Assembly (NCBI RefSeq): GCF_028728205.1
Contig: NZ_JAQYUU010000005.1
Location: forward strand, 283,337 to 347,336
DNA length: 64,000 nucleotides
Source: Clostridium sp. 'White wine YQ'
GTDB taxonomy: Bacteria > Bacillota > Clostridia > Clostridiales > Clostridiaceae
Direction of reading: 5' to 3'
The notes under the pieces are model-generated. The model saw only the letters and a list, made by a program, of their open reading frames with translations. It did no database searches and had not been told where the DNA came from. Position 1 is the first letter of the stretch; each line of letters opens with the position of its first letter. A program made the position numbers and the translations under genes. Positions 63,308-64,000 of the stretch are shown piece after piece.

Positions 63308-63337
63308 AAGACCTGTATATATTAATATTCAGGTTTT
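63308..63337. terminator. Terminator between bcp and the small membrane-protein gene
   Basis: AAGACCTG and CAGGTTTT enclose an A/T-rich loop that pairs partly. T-rich sequence follows on the + strand. It lies between convergent genes. Confidence 0.7.
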
Positions 63338-63342
63338 ATTTT

Positions 63343-63537
63343 TTATCTATGTTTTTTAATAAAGGAATATCCTAATGATGCTAGCACACCTATAACCCCT
63401 CCCAAAGAAAACCCTAGAGTTATATTATCTATAACAATGCCTAAAACAACTCCTAGTCCTACGCCAATTGCAATTCCTTTTGCAAGATATTCATTTTCTT
63501 TATCTGTTAATGACATCTTTTCAATTATAGCTTTCAT
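63343..63537 (-). CDS. Small Gly-zipper membrane protein, unknown
   Basis: The 64-residue product has two hydrophobic, Gly-rich segments (GIAIGVGLGVVLGIVI and LGFSLGGVIGVLASLGY) after an acidic N-terminus and before a basic end. Gly-zipper-like repeats are typical of small membrane spanners. AGGGGTG precedes the ATG. It is not recognised further. From 63538 to 63677 I see no gene. Confidence 0.7.
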   Translation of the reverse strand: MKAIIEKMSLTDKENEYLAKGIAIGVGLGVVLGIVIDNITLGFSLGGVIGVLASLGYSFIKKHR

Positions 63538-63669
63538 CCTAAATCACCCCTTTATTTTTAAAGATTTCTTCTTGTATATTATTCTATAATACTATTATTA
63601 ATATTTTCTTACATTCTGCTTAAGCAAATATTAATTATTGCTTAAAATTGTAAAAAGTCGCCAAGCAGT

Positions 63670-63701
63670 AAAAAAAAACCATGGCCAATGCCATGGTTTA
63701 G
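63670..63701 (-). terminator. Hairpin/terminator downstream of tRNA-Phe
   Basis: AAACCATGGC and GCCATGGTTT form a 10 bp stem and on the minus strand are followed by nine T. Another hairpin (TTAACACT/AGTGTTAA, 63711-63732) lies next to it. Confidence 0.8.
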
Positions 63702-63774
63702 TCCAACTTTTTAACACTAATACTCAGTGTTAATTAATTGATAAATAAAGTTTTGCCGTAAATTTAGAGAAAAT

Positions 63775-63803
63775 ATAATCCTAGTACAATGTACTAGGAT
63801 TAT
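63775..63803 (-). terminator. Terminator of tRNA-Phe
   Basis: ATAATCCTAGTAC pairs perfectly with GTACTAGGATTAT around AAT, immediately after the tRNA 3' end, with T-rich sequence beyond. Confidence 0.85.
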
Positions 63804-63804
63804 C

Positions 63805-63880
<76 letters not shown>

Positions 63881-64000
63881 ATAAATACTTACCATAATTA
63901 TTATAGAGTCATATTCTACCTTTGTCAATAATATATTACCCTTCTGCTATAACAAACTAAGATATAAAGTTGAATATATTCTATGTACATATACACCATA

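Overview
The window is low-GC DNA from a Clostridium, most like the solventogenic, saccharolytic C. beijerinckii group. Supporting signs are strong AGGAGG ribosome binding sites with occasional TTG/GTG starts, thiolase, an [FeFe]-hydrogenase, an H-NOX chemoreceptor, a clostridial AbrB, the XylFII/LytS/YesN-XylFGH xylose module and many compact Rho-independent terminators. It reads as ordinary chromosome: no CRISPR array, integrase, transposase or rRNA was seen. The species is inferred; no search was run.

Layout. 1-3.7 kb: a truncated lysine-permease gene under a lysine riboswitch, truA and two small membrane-protein genes. 3.8-13.2 kb: a seven-gene sugar sensing and uptake module made of an anchored binding protein, LytS kinase, YesN regulator, a second anchored XylF-like protein, then xylF-xylG-xylH behind their own leader. 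13.2-16.1 kb: thiolase (thl) and a TetR/QueG-like operon that appear to share one operator. 16.4-21.9 kb: signalling genes (TetR + MCP, H-NOX-MCP, Ser/Thr kinase). 22-27.8 kb: an exonuclease, small unknowns, a PAS histidine kinase paired with a small membrane protein, and a ferritin-like/VIT transporter. 27.8-36.5 kb: one giant cyclic beta-1,2-glucan synthase-like gene. 36.6-41.8 kb: MFS transporter, nuclease-helicase, VanX-like dipeptidase, GtrA-like protein. 41.8-47.6 kb: deoR-oxidoreductase-rpiA operon, then a mannose-family PTS operon with a sigma-54 promoter and the decayed remnant of a PRD regulator. 47.8-51.3 kb: DUF1836 gene, a DnaA-box cluster, abrB with tandem promoters, rsmI and trmN6. 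51.5-58.1 kb: cell-wall genes (two NlpC/P60 paralogues, FemX-like, amidase-glucosaminidase) and tRNA-Pro. 58.2-64 kb: hydrogenase, HAD phosphatase, uracil permease with a PyrR hairpin on its ribosome binding site, parvulin, Bcp peroxidase and tRNA-Phe.

The richest material is regulatory: lysine riboswitch, PyrR hairpin, TetR operator shared with thl, paired DeoR operators, sigma-54 promoter with an array of upstream repeats, DnaA boxes, and possible Spo0A sites at abrB. Two small families of dispersed intergenic repeats were found by eye. In one, two 71-72 bp copies occur with shortened derivatives. In the other, a 94 bp element has 15 bp perfect inverted ends and sits against transcription terminators. 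The best candidates for something little described are the doubled extracytoplasmic sensor around LytS/YesN, the split membrane-sensor/histidine-kinase pair, and the terminator-associated repeat.
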